DNA from: Beijerinckiaceae bacterium
GTDB taxonomy: Bacteria > Bacteroidota > Bacteroidia > Chitinophagales > Chitinophagaceae
NCBI GenBank assembly: GCA_903970475.1
Contig: CAJCIQ010000021.1
Span: 1 to 64,000 of the forward strand
DNA: 64,000 nucleotides
Direction: 5' to 3'
Shown piece after piece: positions 27,474 to 36,887 of the stretch. The number at the start of each line of letters is the position of its first letter. Position 1 is the first letter of the stretch. The notes beneath the pieces were generated by a model that made no database searches, was not told where the DNA came from, and saw only the letters and a program-made list of their open reading frames with translations. The translations under genes were made by a program, and so were the position numbers.

Positions 27474-28853
27474 TTAATATCCTTGATTTTGGTTTAAGGC
27501 GGAATTGGCTACCAGTTGGTACCAGGGGATGGGATATAAGGTGTCTGTCCCTTTCCAGGCTGGTTTGATGGGATTCAATACGGAACCTGCCTGTCCCGTA
27601 CGTTTCAGATCAAACCAGCGCTGTCCCCATTCGCAAAACAATTCTATTCTTCTTTCTTTATATATGGCTTGCAACAGGCTGGGCAGATCGGTTGCCAGGG
27701 AAGCGGGAAGGTGGGCTCTGGCCCGGATGGTGTCCAGATCGGCCTTGGCTGCCTGAAAATTACCCAGGTGATCCAGGGCTTCTGCCCTGATCAGGTACTG
27801 TTCGCTCAACCTGAGTATGGTATAGTTTTCTATGTCCGTATTTCCTGTTTGAACCTTGTATTTGTACGGATAATAATACACTTGTCCGGCTGCCCGGGTC
27901 GAATCTACCCAATCTTTCCGGCGTAAATCCCCGGGCTCAAATGCATTCATTAGTCCGGAATCCAATGCATATTGGGGGATAATATTGGAGTCGGCTGGTA
28001 TGAAGGTGTTGCCTTCAAAGGTATTGAGGCCAGGAACCACAGGGACTAGTTGCCAGATGGCCTCGTTGCTATAAGCCAGAAAGACCTTATTGGGATCTGA
28101 GACCAAGGTATAGCCGGCCGAATCAATCACCAAACTGCTTTCTACATAGGCACCCACCCAATTACCTCCGTAAAGGTAAACCCTGGCGAGCAAGGCGGCG
28201 GCTGTCCATCGGTTAGGCCTGAGCGGACCTGGGGTAGGATAGGCGGCGACCAACATGCCTTGTGCGTTTTGAAGGTCGCCGGCAATCTGAGCATACACCT
28301 GCTGGGGCAAAGCCTGTGGTAAAACGGCGTTGACGGAATAATCCGTCCCGGTTACCAGGGGCACATGTTGAAATAATTGCAGCAGGTAGAAGTAGCAAAA
28401 GGCTCTTACACATTCTGCTTCTCCGGTTAACTGGGCTTTGACCGAAGCACTTACCTGGGTCGTTTTGGATAACCCGTCCAGCAACGCATTGACCTGATAG
28501 AGGTAGCTATATGGTTCACCCCAAAACATCGTTTGCACCATGATGTTGGAAGAAGCCAGGGTGTTTTGGGTGAATTGATCTACGGGGGGATTGGGCGTAG
28601 TATTATAGAGTTCGTCGGCAGACAAACCCGGATATAGGGTGAGGGCGATGTCTGCAAAACTATTGTTGGAGCCCATCATCAGGCTGTAGACACCATTGAT
28701 GGCCGCCGTGGCGCTAGAGTCAGAGGAAAAAACTTCTGTGGTAGTGGACTGGCCCAGAGGGGCTCCGACCTCCACAAATTTTTTACAGCCCATCCCACTC
28801 ACCATAAGGACGGTAAGGCTCATCAGGATCATATGGTTGGTATAGCTTTTCAC
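27474..28853 (-). CDS. SusD/RagB-family outer-membrane lipoprotein
   Basis: 459 residues. Signal and lipobox MILMSLTVLMVSGMGC; the start may be the ATG seven codons further in. SusD features: GVYSLMMGSNNSFADIALTL, GEAECVRAFCYFYLLQLFQH, and the C-terminal ILRLSEQYLIRAEALDHLGN followed by CEWGQRWFDLKRTGQAGSVL. It begins one base after the stop of its SusC partner. Substrate unknown; no degradative enzyme is linked to this pair. Confidence 0.92.
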   Translation of the reverse strand: MKSYTNHMILMSLTVLMVSGMGCKKFVEVGAPLGQSTTTEVFSSDSSATAAINGVYSLMMGSNNSFADIALTLYPGLSADELYNTTPNPPVDQFTQNTLASSNIMVQTMFWGEPYSYLYQVNALLDGLSKTTQVSASVKAQLTGEAECVRAFCYFYLLQLFQHVPLVTGTDYSVNAVLPQALPQQVYAQIAGDLQNAQGMLVAAYPTPGPLRPNRWTAAALLARVYLYGGNWVGAYVESSLVIDSAGYTLVSDPNKVFLAYSNEAIWQLVPVVPGLNTFEGNTFIPADSNIIPQYALDSGLMNAFEPGDLRRKDWVDSTRAAGQVYYYPYKYKVQTGNTDIENYTILRLSEQYLIRAEALDHLGNFQAAKADLDTIRARAHLPASLATDLPSLLQAIYKERRIELFCEWGQRWFDLKRTGQAGSVLNPIKPAWKGTDTLYPIPWYQLVANSALNQNQGY

Positions 28854-28854
28854 G

Positions 28855-31800
28855 CTACATTTTTATATTGATCCCTCCAACCACGATCTTGAGGGGGGGC
28901 AAGACATAAGCGTTCTGTGTTTCTGGATCAGATCCCCTGTATCCGGTAAAGGTCAGCAGGTTCTGGGCCCTCAGGTAAAATTGTAAGCCCTTCAGGTTGC
29001 ATTTTTTCATCCAGTTTTTTTCATCGCTAATGGAGTACGATAAGGACAGGGTGGAGATCCGGATGAAAGAAGCATTGGTGTAAGCAGCCGTGCTATTGGC
29101 CAGGTCATATCCGGCCAGATAAGCGTTGGCATTGTATCCTGAAGTGAATTTTTGAAAGCCTGGTGTTTGCCCGGGTTTCTGCCAACTGTTAGCCGCCTCC
29201 GTTGGCTGGTTGTACAGGGTGCCTGGAATATATCCGTTGTTGTAATAATAGTACAGGTAGTTAGGGCCCGCCTGCATCCTGAAGGTGGCAAATATGTCGA
29301 ATTGCCAATGATTGCAGGTTAGGCTATTGCCCATGCCGCCATAGACATCGGGGGAAAGATGGGCTATGTTCTTTGCGTAATCCTGTGGGTAGGATATCTG
29401 GCCATCATGATTAAGGTCTTTAAACGTGTATATGCCCGTTTCGCGGTTGACGCCGGTATAAAGATAACCATCCACTATGCTTAAGGGTTTGCCTATTTCC
29501 AGGTTGGTATAGCTGGAACTAGCTAGTCCAGGGAAAGAAACGAGCTGGTTAGAGGGGATGGATACATTGACGGTAGTGGTCCAGGTAAATTTTGAGTGAC
29601 GAATGTTCTTGGTCGTCAATACTTCCTCCCAACCTGCGTTTTGAACCAGGGCAGGAAAATTCTCTGTAATACCGGAGAATCCTGTTTGCAGGGGCAGTCC
29701 GTATCGGATGAGCTGATTGCCGCCCCTATCCCTATACCAGGCCGAAGTAAGCAGTATCCTGTCGCTAAGGAATCCTAATTCTATGGCTGCTTCCAGTTTC
29801 CGGTTGATTTCCCAGCTATAGTATGGATTATACAAGCGTACCGGATATAAGCTGGAAGAGCCTAGGTAAGGATAGGGCGTGGAACTCCATATATCCAGGT
29901 ATTGATAATCGCCTATTTGGTCGTTTCCGGTCGTGCCGTAACTGGCACGCAGTTTCCCGAAACTCAATACGGGTAAAGCTGACTTGAATGCTTGTAGTTT
30001 GCTGAATATCCAGGCTCCCCCTACAGCGCCAAAGCTGGCAAATTGTTTACCGGGGCCAAACCTGCTGGATCCATCCCGGCGTGCCGAAAGGTCAAGGAGG
30101 TATTGATCATGAAGGTTGTATTTCAACCTGCCAAAGAACAAGGCTTCATACCTGTATTCCGAATTATAGTTATTGCTGCTTAACCCGGCTGCCCCATTGG
30201 TTGAATTAAGGAGTTGGTCATACCGGTATCCATATCCGGAGATGATGGAATTATTGGCATTCATCCCTTGCCAGGTTGTACCTCCTAGCAGGTCAATTCT
30301 GCCTTTGCCGATTTGATTGGTATAGGCTACTTGTGGTTCGGCAATCCAGTTCTGCATGTACTTATCCCCAAATTGAGCGAATCCGCTGGGATTGGTGGAG
30401 GGGTTTTGGGCAGCAATGGGAATGATGCCCGTCTCCGATACCTGAACGCTGTTGTAGCCGATATTTGCCTTTAAGCTCAGGTTGGGTAATAATCCGGAAT
30501 AGGTCATTTCCAGCCTGGTCAGTAAATTATTGGATTGGGCCGTATATTGATCCAGGGTTAGGGCCAGTGGATTGACCGAATAGGGAATGTCTTTATCCTG
30601 CCAACTATATCCACCGGACGGTTGCGTAAGTTTAGGATAATCCGGAGCCAGATTGACGTAGGTTGTCAGATCCTGGGCTATGCTGTTGTTTTTATCTGAA
30701 TTAAGGTCAAAGACAAAATCAGCAGAGAATTTCCTATTTTTTGAATGGTGATTGAGGCTGGTGTAGAAGCTTTCTCTGCGATCGCTCAGGTCTCCTGGGA
30801 ACACACTGCCCTGGCTATGGATACTCCCACTGAGTAATATCTGCGTTTGCTCGCTTCCGGCGGTAAGGCTGCCTTGGGCATCCAGGGTGCTGCCCATTCC
30901 CCCAATGAGGAGTTTGGTAAAATCGGTATAACGGGTGGTATCCCAAACCATCAAATCCGGAGCGTCCGCTACATTGGGTGTAACCGTATCATTGGCAAAA
31001 GCCTGCCTGCGCATTTGCAGGTAGGGCCCCGTTTTCATGAAGGAAATGGTACGGGTAACCGTGCCTGCTCCCGAGTATACGTGCGCATCGAAGTGTGCGG
31101 TGCCGGCCTTCCCCTTTCTGGTGGTAATTAAAATCACGCCGGCGGCACCCCTGCTTCCATAGATGGCGGTAGCGTCAGCATCTTTGAGCACTTCTATGCT
31201 TTCTATGTCGTCAGGGCTGATGAGGGCCAGGGGGCTAAGGCCTCCGGCATTTACATTGCCGGAGGGATTAGCCGCTGATGTGAGTTGGTTTAAGGGGTTG
31301 TTGTTGGGTGCAAAGGGTATACCGTCTATGACAATTAAAGGGTCTGATCCTTGTAAAATGGAGTTTTGACCGCGGATCTGTACTTTGTAATAGGCACCGG
31401 GGTTGCCGCTACTTTGGGTGACCAGTAAACCCGGAACCCTGCCTTCTATGGTCCCCAGTGGATCGGATATAGGCTGTTGTTCTATATCCATACGCGTTAT
31501 CCTATCCACAGATCCCGTATTGAGTCTTCGGGTGGTTGTGCCATAGGCAATGATCACCGTTTCATCCAGGGAATTGGCAAAGGGGTGCATGATGATATCC
31601 ATATGTCCTTTGGCAGGTACTTCCATGGATTGATAGCCAATACAACTAACCAGGAGGGTATCACCACTATGGATTCCACCCAGGGTGAATGTGCCGTCTT
31701 CGGCAGCGAAGACGCCTTTATTGGTGCCCTTAACCCGCAGGGTAGCGCCACTCACAGGTTCCTTCTTCTCGGAACTGACCCTTCCATTGAGGGCCCAGGT

Positions 31801-32121
31801 TTGAGGCGGTGGGGGCGCCGGCTTCAGGGCCATAATGGATATGATGTTGTCAAAGAATTTGTAGGTCAACGGTTGGCCCTTCAAACAACTGTCCATTGCG
31901 TCTTTTAGGGAGACGTCGTGGAGGGTTATGGTTACTTTGTCCGTTTGTTTGATGATTGCCATATCGTAAACGAAAAAACAGCCGGTTTGCTTTTGGATAG
32001 CCGTCAACACATTTTCCAGGCTTTCCCCTTTGGCATGCACAGTCACACGCGCACCAGTTTGCTGGGCGTGCAAGGGGCTACTGATCACAATCCAGATAAG
32101 GATAGTTAGTCTAGCATACAT
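28855..32121 (-). CDS. SusC-type TonB-dependent transducer with N-terminal STN domain
   Basis: 1088 residues. After the signal peptide (MYARLTILIWIVISSPLHAQ) comes a secretin/TonB N-terminal (STN) domain (about 25-95; LENVLTAIQKQTGCFFVYD), as in FecA-like receptors that signal to FecR. A carboxypeptidase-like domain (about 110-190; ALNGRVSSEKKEPVSGATLR), plug (SIEVLKDADATAIYGSRGAA) and barrel follow. It imports a substrate and reports its binding to the FecR protein encoded 7 bases upstream. Confidence 0.94.
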   Translation of the reverse strand: MYARLTILIWIVISSPLHAQQTGARVTVHAKGESLENVLTAIQKQTGCFFVYDMAIIKQTDKVTITLHDVSLKDAMDSCLKGQPLTYKFFDNIISIMALKPAPPPPQTWALNGRVSSEKKEPVSGATLRVKGTNKGVFAAEDGTFTLGGIHSGDTLLVSCIGYQSMEVPAKGHMDIIMHPFANSLDETVIIAYGTTTRRLNTGSVDRITRMDIEQQPISDPLGTIEGRVPGLLVTQSSGNPGAYYKVQIRGQNSILQGSDPLIVIDGIPFAPNNNPLNQLTSAANPSGNVNAGGLSPLALISPDDIESIEVLKDADATAIYGSRGAAGVILITTRKGKAGTAHFDAHVYSGAGTVTRTISFMKTGPYLQMRRQAFANDTVTPNVADAPDLMVWDTTRYTDFTKLLIGGMGSTLDAQGSLTAGSEQTQILLSGSIHSQGSVFPGDLSDRRESFYTSLNHHSKNRKFSADFVFDLNSDKNNSIAQDLTTYVNLAPDYPKLTQPSGGYSWQDKDIPYSVNPLALTLDQYTAQSNNLLTRLEMTYSGLLPNLSLKANIGYNSVQVSETGIIPIAAQNPSTNPSGFAQFGDKYMQNWIAEPQVAYTNQIGKGRIDLLGGTTWQGMNANNSIISGYGYRYDQLLNSTNGAAGLSSNNYNSEYRYEALFFGRLKYNLHDQYLLDLSARRDGSSRFGPGKQFASFGAVGGAWIFSKLQAFKSALPVLSFGKLRASYGTTGNDQIGDYQYLDIWSSTPYPYLGSSSLYPVRLYNPYYSWEINRKLEAAIELGFLSDRILLTSAWYRDRGGNQLIRYGLPLQTGFSGITENFPALVQNAGWEEVLTTKNIRHSKFTWTTTVNVSIPSNQLVSFPGLASSSYTNLEIGKPLSIVDGYLYTGVNRETGIYTFKDLNHDGQISYPQDYAKNIAHLSPDVYGGMGNSLTCNHWQFDIFATFRMQAGPNYLYYYYNNGYIPGTLYNQPTEAANSWQKPGQTPGFQKFTSGYNANAYLAGYDLANSTAAYTNASFIRISTLSLSYSISDEKNWMKKCNLKGLQFYLRAQNLLTFTGYRGSDPETQNAYVLPPLKIVVGGINIKM

Positions 32122-32128
32122 GCCATTG

Positions 32129-33376
32129 CTAAGGGGTTACTATTATCTTCCCTTTTTCTAGTTTTAGGTGAATTTCTCCGTTAGCGGCCCCTTCCAATGC
32201 ATTGATCACAGAATGGAGGTCATTTGACCTGGGGATAATACCTCCCAGGTAAACGTCCTTGATTTTTCCCTGGTATTCTACGGGCAGGTCATACCAGCGG
32301 GAAATATCTCTCATTATTTCCGTTATGTTTCGATTCAGAATAATCCGATCCTGGGTCCAGGATATGGCATTTTCGGGCTGGGGGCATGCAACAATCCTCA
32401 GTTTGCCATCTGTGCTCAGAGAGGCTTGTTCGTTTTTCTGTAAAGTCCCGCTGGCCCCAGAGCCAGCGGATACTTTGACAGAGCCCTCTAATACAGTAGT
32501 CATGCAAATAGGATCATCTTCATAGGCCAGCACGTTGAAATGTGTGCCGAGCACTTGTATTTCGGTATGAGTAGAATCGATTTGTACGAAAAAGGGAGCC
32601 GAAGGCTGATCCTTTATTTCAAAGTATGCTTCTCCGCTTAAGCTGACCTTCCTTTGATGGGGGCCAAAATTTACGGGATACTTTAAGGTAGTTGCCGCAT
32701 TGAGCCAGGCGACGCTTCCATCAGGTAAGATCACCTTATAATTTGCTCCTTTGGGGGTAGACAGGGTATTTTGGCCGGAAGTGGCGGGCTGACCCGTGGG
32801 TACATACTCCAGGGTGTTATCTGCACTTTTAATGATGCGCATGCCCTTTTCCTCAGCTACCCATCCATTGGGCATATCGCCAATAGGAATGACCTTACCA
32901 TCAGCCGTGGTTAAGGATACCCTGTTTTTTGTGGTATTCCTGACCCCATTCCCGGCAAGTCCACCAGACTTACCGGGAACAGTGGCCGGAACGCTTACTC
33001 CAGGTGCATCAGATGCACTGGGGTGGCGATAATTAAACCAGAACGCAGTTCCCAGCACGGCTACCAGTAAAGATGCGGCCATGCCTGTCAGCCAATACGT
33101 CCGGTGGATTCCAATAACATTCCTTTTCTCCTCTTGAAGAAAAGGAGCGATCCTGGCTTCAAAGGCAGTCTCCGGATCTGATATGGAGAGATAGATATCT
33201 TTTGCTTCCTGGAAAACCTGGGGGTCATCCCATTTTTTCACGAGGGCACGACGAGCCGGGTCACCATCCAACCACCGTTGTAGTTCATCAGCCTCCGTTT
33301 CGGTGAGCTGTTGATCCACTTGTTTGTGGAGGAGCTCAACGATTCTGAAGGCATGATGCAATGGGTTTTGTTCCAT
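32129..33376 (-). CDS. FecR-family anti-sigma factor
   Basis: 415 residues. Cytosolic N-terminus (about 1-90; LTETEADELQRWLDGDPARR) that holds the sigma factor, one transmembrane helix (WLTGMAASLLVAVLGTAFW, about 95-115), a periplasmic FecR domain (about 190-300; LPDGSVAWLNAATTLKYPVN; VEL-type strand ending in TVLEGSVKVSA) and a C-terminal DUF4974 (about 345-415; ITEIMRDISRWYDLPVEYQG). It passes the signal from the STN receptor to the ECF sigma factor. A GGTGAC...GTCACC inverted repeat lies in the 95-base gap before it. Confidence 0.93.
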   Translation of the reverse strand: MEQNPLHHAFRIVELLHKQVDQQLTETEADELQRWLDGDPARRALVKKWDDPQVFQEAKDIYLSISDPETAFEARIAPFLQEEKRNVIGIHRTYWLTGMAASLLVAVLGTAFWFNYRHPSASDAPGVSVPATVPGKSGGLAGNGVRNTTKNRVSLTTADGKVIPIGDMPNGWVAEEKGMRIIKSADNTLEYVPTGQPATSGQNTLSTPKGANYKVILPDGSVAWLNAATTLKYPVNFGPHQRKVSLSGEAYFEIKDQPSAPFFVQIDSTHTEIQVLGTHFNVLAYEDDPICMTTVLEGSVKVSAGSGASGTLQKNEQASLSTDGKLRIVACPQPENAISWTQDRIILNRNITEIMRDISRWYDLPVEYQGKIKDVYLGGIIPRSNDLHSVINALEGAANGEIHLKLEKGKIIVTP

Positions 33377-33471
33377 AATTAGGAGGCATTAGCAGGTAGT
33401 GGTGACCCCTTACCCGTATATAAAACGCAGCGGCTGAAAAAAGTCACCATGATTTTTGAATTTTTTTTGAA

Positions 33472-34077
33472 TTACCGTAGGGCCACTGAGAGGAGGAATA
33501 GGATGACCAGGAAGTTTCTACCTTCCAGATCTTTCTTTAACATCATGATTGCCCGTGCTTTATAATTTCTGATGATTTTAGGGGAGAGGTTCATTTTTTC
33601 CGCAATTTCATCAGTTCCCATGCCGGAGGCGATGAGGTGCATGACCTTTTTATATTGATTGGGCAGGATATCTATGGCCTGGAGCATTTTCTCCAATAAT
33701 TCTGTGTTGATGACCTCCATCTCCATGGGGTCGTCGAAGACCTCGTCGCTTTCCAGATAGCGGTAATCTTTGTTGTTTTGTCTTAGTCTTTTTGCTTTTC
33801 TTAATTGGTCCACACAACCATTGCGGGTGGTAATATAAAGGAAGGAGCGGATGGCCGCCATGGAGGAGAAGCCCTCCCGTTTATTCCACAATTTTAAAAA
33901 GGCATCAGAGGCTACTTCCTCAGCTATCTCTGATTCAGGTACATAAGTGCGGGCAAAAAAGACCTGAATTTTCCAAAACAGCAGGAAGATATGTTTCATG
34001 GCCTCTGGGTTACCCTTTCTGAATTCGGATAACAGGTAATCTTCGTCGCCTTCGAATAGGTCTTGTTGTGCGGTCAT
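33472..34077 (-). CDS. ECF RNA polymerase sigma factor
   Basis: 201 residues from the ATG at 34077; a TTG three codons upstream is less likely. Region 2 spans about 20-100 (FARTYVPESEIAEEVASDAF, LKLWNKREGF) and region 4 about 130-185 (LPNQYKKVMHLIASGMGTDE, IAEKMNLSPKIIRNYKARAI). It directs polymerase to the cassette of FecR, SusC and SusD downstream, as in FecI-type systems. Unusually, the C-terminus is a hydrophobic stretch (FLVILFLLSVALR). Confidence 0.9.
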   Translation of the reverse strand: MTAQQDLFEGDEDYLLSEFRKGNPEAMKHIFLLFWKIQVFFARTYVPESEIAEEVASDAFLKLWNKREGFSSMAAIRSFLYITTRNGCVDQLRKAKRLRQNNKDYRYLESDEVFDDPMEMEVINTELLEKMLQAIDILPNQYKKVMHLIASGMGTDEIAEKMNLSPKIIRNYKARAIMMLKKDLEGRNFLVILFLLSVALR

Positions 34078-34147
34078 TAATGTCAATGTACGCCATTTAT
34101 TTTATTGGAAGGATTCCCAAATTGTTCATATTTAATGAGATACAAAA

Positions 34148-34192
34148 ATGAACAAAATGAACAAGATTTCTAAATAAATGAACGGCATGAAT
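34148..34192. repeat. Four ATGAAC-type direct repeats upstream of the ECF sigma gene
   Basis: ATGAAC occurs at 34148, 34157 and 34178, and ATGAAT at 34187: two pairs, each 9 bases apart, with the pairs 30 bases apart. The reverse complement GTTCAT lies at 34124. They sit 47-115 bases upstream of the ECF start codon, a suitable place for a regulator site. Confidence 0.45.
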
Positions 34193-34205
34193 GATTGAGT
34201 GCCAG

Positions 34206-34252
34206 GGCACAAAAAAACCTGGGCTTTTTTTACCCAGGTTTTTTTCAGTGCC
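34206..34252. terminator. Bidirectional terminator after the phosphatase gene
   Basis: Stem AAAAAAACCTGGG / CCCAGGTTTTTTT with a 9-base loop, flanked by GGCAC / GTGCC pairing. A- and T-runs on both sides allow termination in either direction. It ends the phnN-susC-susD-phosphatase transcript, 67 bases past its stop. Confidence 0.85.
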
Positions 34253-34318
34253 ATGGCTCCGTTGTGCAGTGCCGCGAATCAAATGAGAAACGCATACGAG
34301 CGACAGGAGACAGGTGTT

Positions 34319-35221
34319 TTATTCCAAATACCGTGCACGGAGGCTAGCCAAGGCTGCCGAATCCAAGCCAATCTGATCGTGCAGATAGGCATCTACAGAG
34401 CCATATTGAGCCCGGATAGCGGAGAAGGTGGCATCCAGGTATATTTTTTTGGCACTCATCATGTCCCTGGCCACTTGCTCGTTAACATGCATTTGCTGGG
34501 TCATTACCGGAATCAGCCGGTCGTTCAACTTCTGCCTGTATACGTTGGTAGCGGTATAGTCGGCCACGATGGTATCATAATTCACTCCCAGTGCATATAA
34601 GATCAGGGCAGCTGCAATACCGGTCCTGTCCTTTCCAGCGGTACAATGAAACACGAGTGCGTCTCCTTGTGGCAGCGCCAGGATTTTGGCGAACAGGGGT
34701 TTATACCTATCGGTCAGATAAGTGGTATTGGCATAAAAAGCGATCATCAGGGAGTCTCCACTCGTCAAACCGGCCATATGCTTATACCAGTCCTGGAGGC
34801 TGTCGCTACCTGCCGGGCAAAGAATATAATCGGTTTGTGGATTCATCCGATCTGGGGCTTTGGCGGATTCAGCTGTTCCTCTCAGGTCAACGTCGTAGCG
34901 TATATGTAAGGAATCCATTAGTGCCAGGTCTTTATCGGTGAGGGTGCTCAGGTCGGCACTCCGGTAAAGGACGTTCCACTTCACGTGTTTGCCATCGGCT
35001 GCTGTGTAGCCACCCAAATCACGGAAATTGACCGCTCCATGCACGGGAACGGCGCGGGTGGCGCTATCGCTGACTTGAGCGCTTACCTGAAAATGAACCA
35101 GCAGTGTCAAGGCCAGCAAGGGAACGCTCAGTGCCGATGCCTGGAGAAACAACCTGGCCGACAACCTGTTTGCCGGCGTGGATGGAGCGAGAACGATCTT
35201 GTGCAAAATTGAGTGCTGCAT
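34319..35221 (-). CDS. Exported tyrosine-phosphatase-fold protein (Y_phosphatase3 type)
   Basis: 300 residues from the ATG at 35221; a GTG eight codons upstream overlaps susD. Hydrophobic leader ASALSVPLLALTLLVHFQVSAQ-like (about 28-49), then NFRDLGGYTAADGKHVKWN and the cysteine-phosphatase P-loop FHCTAGKDRTGIAAAL (nucleophile Cys about 193, Arg about 199), plus Asp candidates upstream. It would hydrolyse phosphate esters in the periplasm. It is the last gene after phnN-susC-susD, 8 bases after susD. This position suggests that it removes phosphate from the imported substrate or a conjugate of it. That is inference. Confidence 0.82.
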   Translation of the reverse strand: MQHSILHKIVLAPSTPANRLSARLFLQASALSVPLLALTLLVHFQVSAQVSDSATRAVPVHGAVNFRDLGGYTAADGKHVKWNVLYRSADLSTLTDKDLALMDSLHIRYDVDLRGTAESAKAPDRMNPQTDYILCPAGSDSLQDWYKHMAGLTSGDSLMIAFYANTTYLTDRYKPLFAKILALPQGDALVFHCTAGKDRTGIAAALILYALGVNYDTIVADYTATNVYRQKLNDRLIPVMTQQMHVNEQVARDMMSAKKIYLDATFSAIRAQYGSVDAYLHDQIGLDSAALASLRARYLE

Positions 35222-35229
35222 GGTACGGG

Positions 35230-36867
35230 TTATTTGGTCAACCACATGGTGGCGAAAATATTGTCTGTTCCGCTGAACTGGGACGTGATGGCCGATTGCC
35301 AGTTGGTTGTGTTTTCTTGTGCTTCATCATTGGGATATTGCCAGCGGAGCGGAATTTGATTCCCGTTCGTCTCAATGCCGGGGCCGCCTGAATGGAATGC
35401 CGGTACGCCCGTTCTTCTCCATTGATAGTAAGCTTCCCAACCGGAGTTCTGCCAGAAGGCCACATATTTCTGTTGGAGGATCTGGGTCAGGCCGGTGGCG
35501 TTATTGCCCGCATATACAACATTGGGGTTGCTCAGGAAAGTAGAGACACTGGCCGTTACAGACCCTAATGAATTTCCGTAATCATCCCCTATGGGGATTA
35601 CGGTTCCGTCTACCAATTTATACATAGCCAGGCTTCCCAGGATCCCATTGGTATACCAGGTGGAGGCCAGGGAACTGCTGATCCAGCCTCTATTGGCAGC
35701 TTCGGCAATGTTGAAGCACATTTCAGGGTAACCAATGATAATGGCTGGTTCCTGGGTGGCGCCGGAAGGATCCTTAAAATACCGGAGATAGTTGGGGTAA
35801 GAATAGAGCCCACTCTGGGAGTTGGTATACAGATTCGGTAGTACCGTGTCAATGTCTGCACCCACATAGGCTGTAAAATCACTTACTTTTTTTCCGGCTG
35901 CGATCTGGGCAGGGGCGGGGGTAGCGGCGATGAAAGTGCGGGGGTCTTCGTTGGCGGTGGTGATGTCCAAATAGGTCTTGCTCATGGCCGAATAAAAGTC
36001 ATACTGGGTATAACTGGGCGCAAGCGGATATTTATTGGTGACCGCATTATAGGTAAACTGAAGATTGTCTGCTATGGAAGACATCAGCGGATACTGGGTA
36101 GGATTATTGATGATGTTGGCGAACTGGGTAGGGATGTTGAGGTCGGCATTGTCAACTGCCCTCCTGGACAAACTGATCAGCACACGCAATTTATAGGTAT
36201 TAACCACTTTCTGCCACTGGGCCACGGTCAATCCATAGATGTCCCCGGACACGGTATTGTTACCCTGGGCAGCAACGATGGCTCCAAGATCTGTATTGGC
36301 GGTATCCAGCAAGGCCAGGCAATGCTGATAGACGTCGTGTTGGGTGTTGTAGGTAGGCGTCAGGTTGGTCGTGCTACCCGCTTCATCCATGGGTATGTCT
36401 CCTACGCGTTGGGTATACCAAATGAACAGGTAGGCCCTGAAGAACTTATCCAAACCCGTATATGGATTGGGTAAGCTTCCGAATTGGGTCTTCATCTGGC
36501 CTTCCATCAACTCCAGGTATTTGAGTACACTGTACATAGTAGCGGAGTTAGACCAGTTGTAAGAGTTGTATCCCCAATAATAAGAGTACATGGATACATA
36601 GAATTGGTTCCAGCGATGGACATTGGACCAGGGGCCTTCGTTCTGAGCGGCTCCGGAGCTGGAGTTGGTGGTGATTCCTACGGCATCCATCACATCTCCG
36701 CCGTAATAAATCTCGTTGGCTACCCTATTGAAGATCAGGGATACCGGAACGGTGGTACTGCTGCTGGCGGCATTGGGGTTATTCAGAAGACTTCCTTTCT
36801 GACAACTGGCCAGCCCTATAGAAATTCCTCCTAAAAGGATCAGGGTTCTTATGATAGTCTTTGTCAT
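35230..36867 (-). CDS. SusD-like (SusD_2 type) lipoprotein in the phosphonate locus
   Basis: 545 residues from the ATG at 36867, where MTKTIIRTLILLGGISIGLA then SC gives a clean lipobox (LASC); the frame extends 18 codons upstream without a signal. Features of the SusD_2 group: LKYLELMEGQMKTQFGSLPN, FFRAYLFIWYTQRVGDIPMD, and a C-terminal QKYVAFWQNSGWEAYYQWRR. This group often pairs with transporters for non-glycan substrates. It lies 20 bases after its SusC partner and in the same unit as phnN. Confidence 0.9.
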   Translation of the reverse strand: MTKTIIRTLILLGGISIGLASCQKGSLLNNPNAASSSTTVPVSLIFNRVANEIYYGGDVMDAVGITTNSSSGAAQNEGPWSNVHRWNQFYVSMYSYYWGYNSYNWSNSATMYSVLKYLELMEGQMKTQFGSLPNPYTGLDKFFRAYLFIWYTQRVGDIPMDEAGSTTNLTPTYNTQHDVYQHCLALLDTANTDLGAIVAAQGNNTVSGDIYGLTVAQWQKVVNTYKLRVLISLSRRAVDNADLNIPTQFANIINNPTQYPLMSSIADNLQFTYNAVTNKYPLAPSYTQYDFYSAMSKTYLDITTANEDPRTFIAATPAPAQIAAGKKVSDFTAYVGADIDTVLPNLYTNSQSGLYSYPNYLRYFKDPSGATQEPAIIIGYPEMCFNIAEAANRGWISSSLASTWYTNGILGSLAMYKLVDGTVIPIGDDYGNSLGSVTASVSTFLSNPNVVYAGNNATGLTQILQQKYVAFWQNSGWEAYYQWRRTGVPAFHSGGPGIETNGNQIPLRWQYPNDEAQENTTNWQSAITSQFSGTDNIFATMWLTK

Positions 36868-36887
36868 TTTCTTCTTTTTAAATGGGT

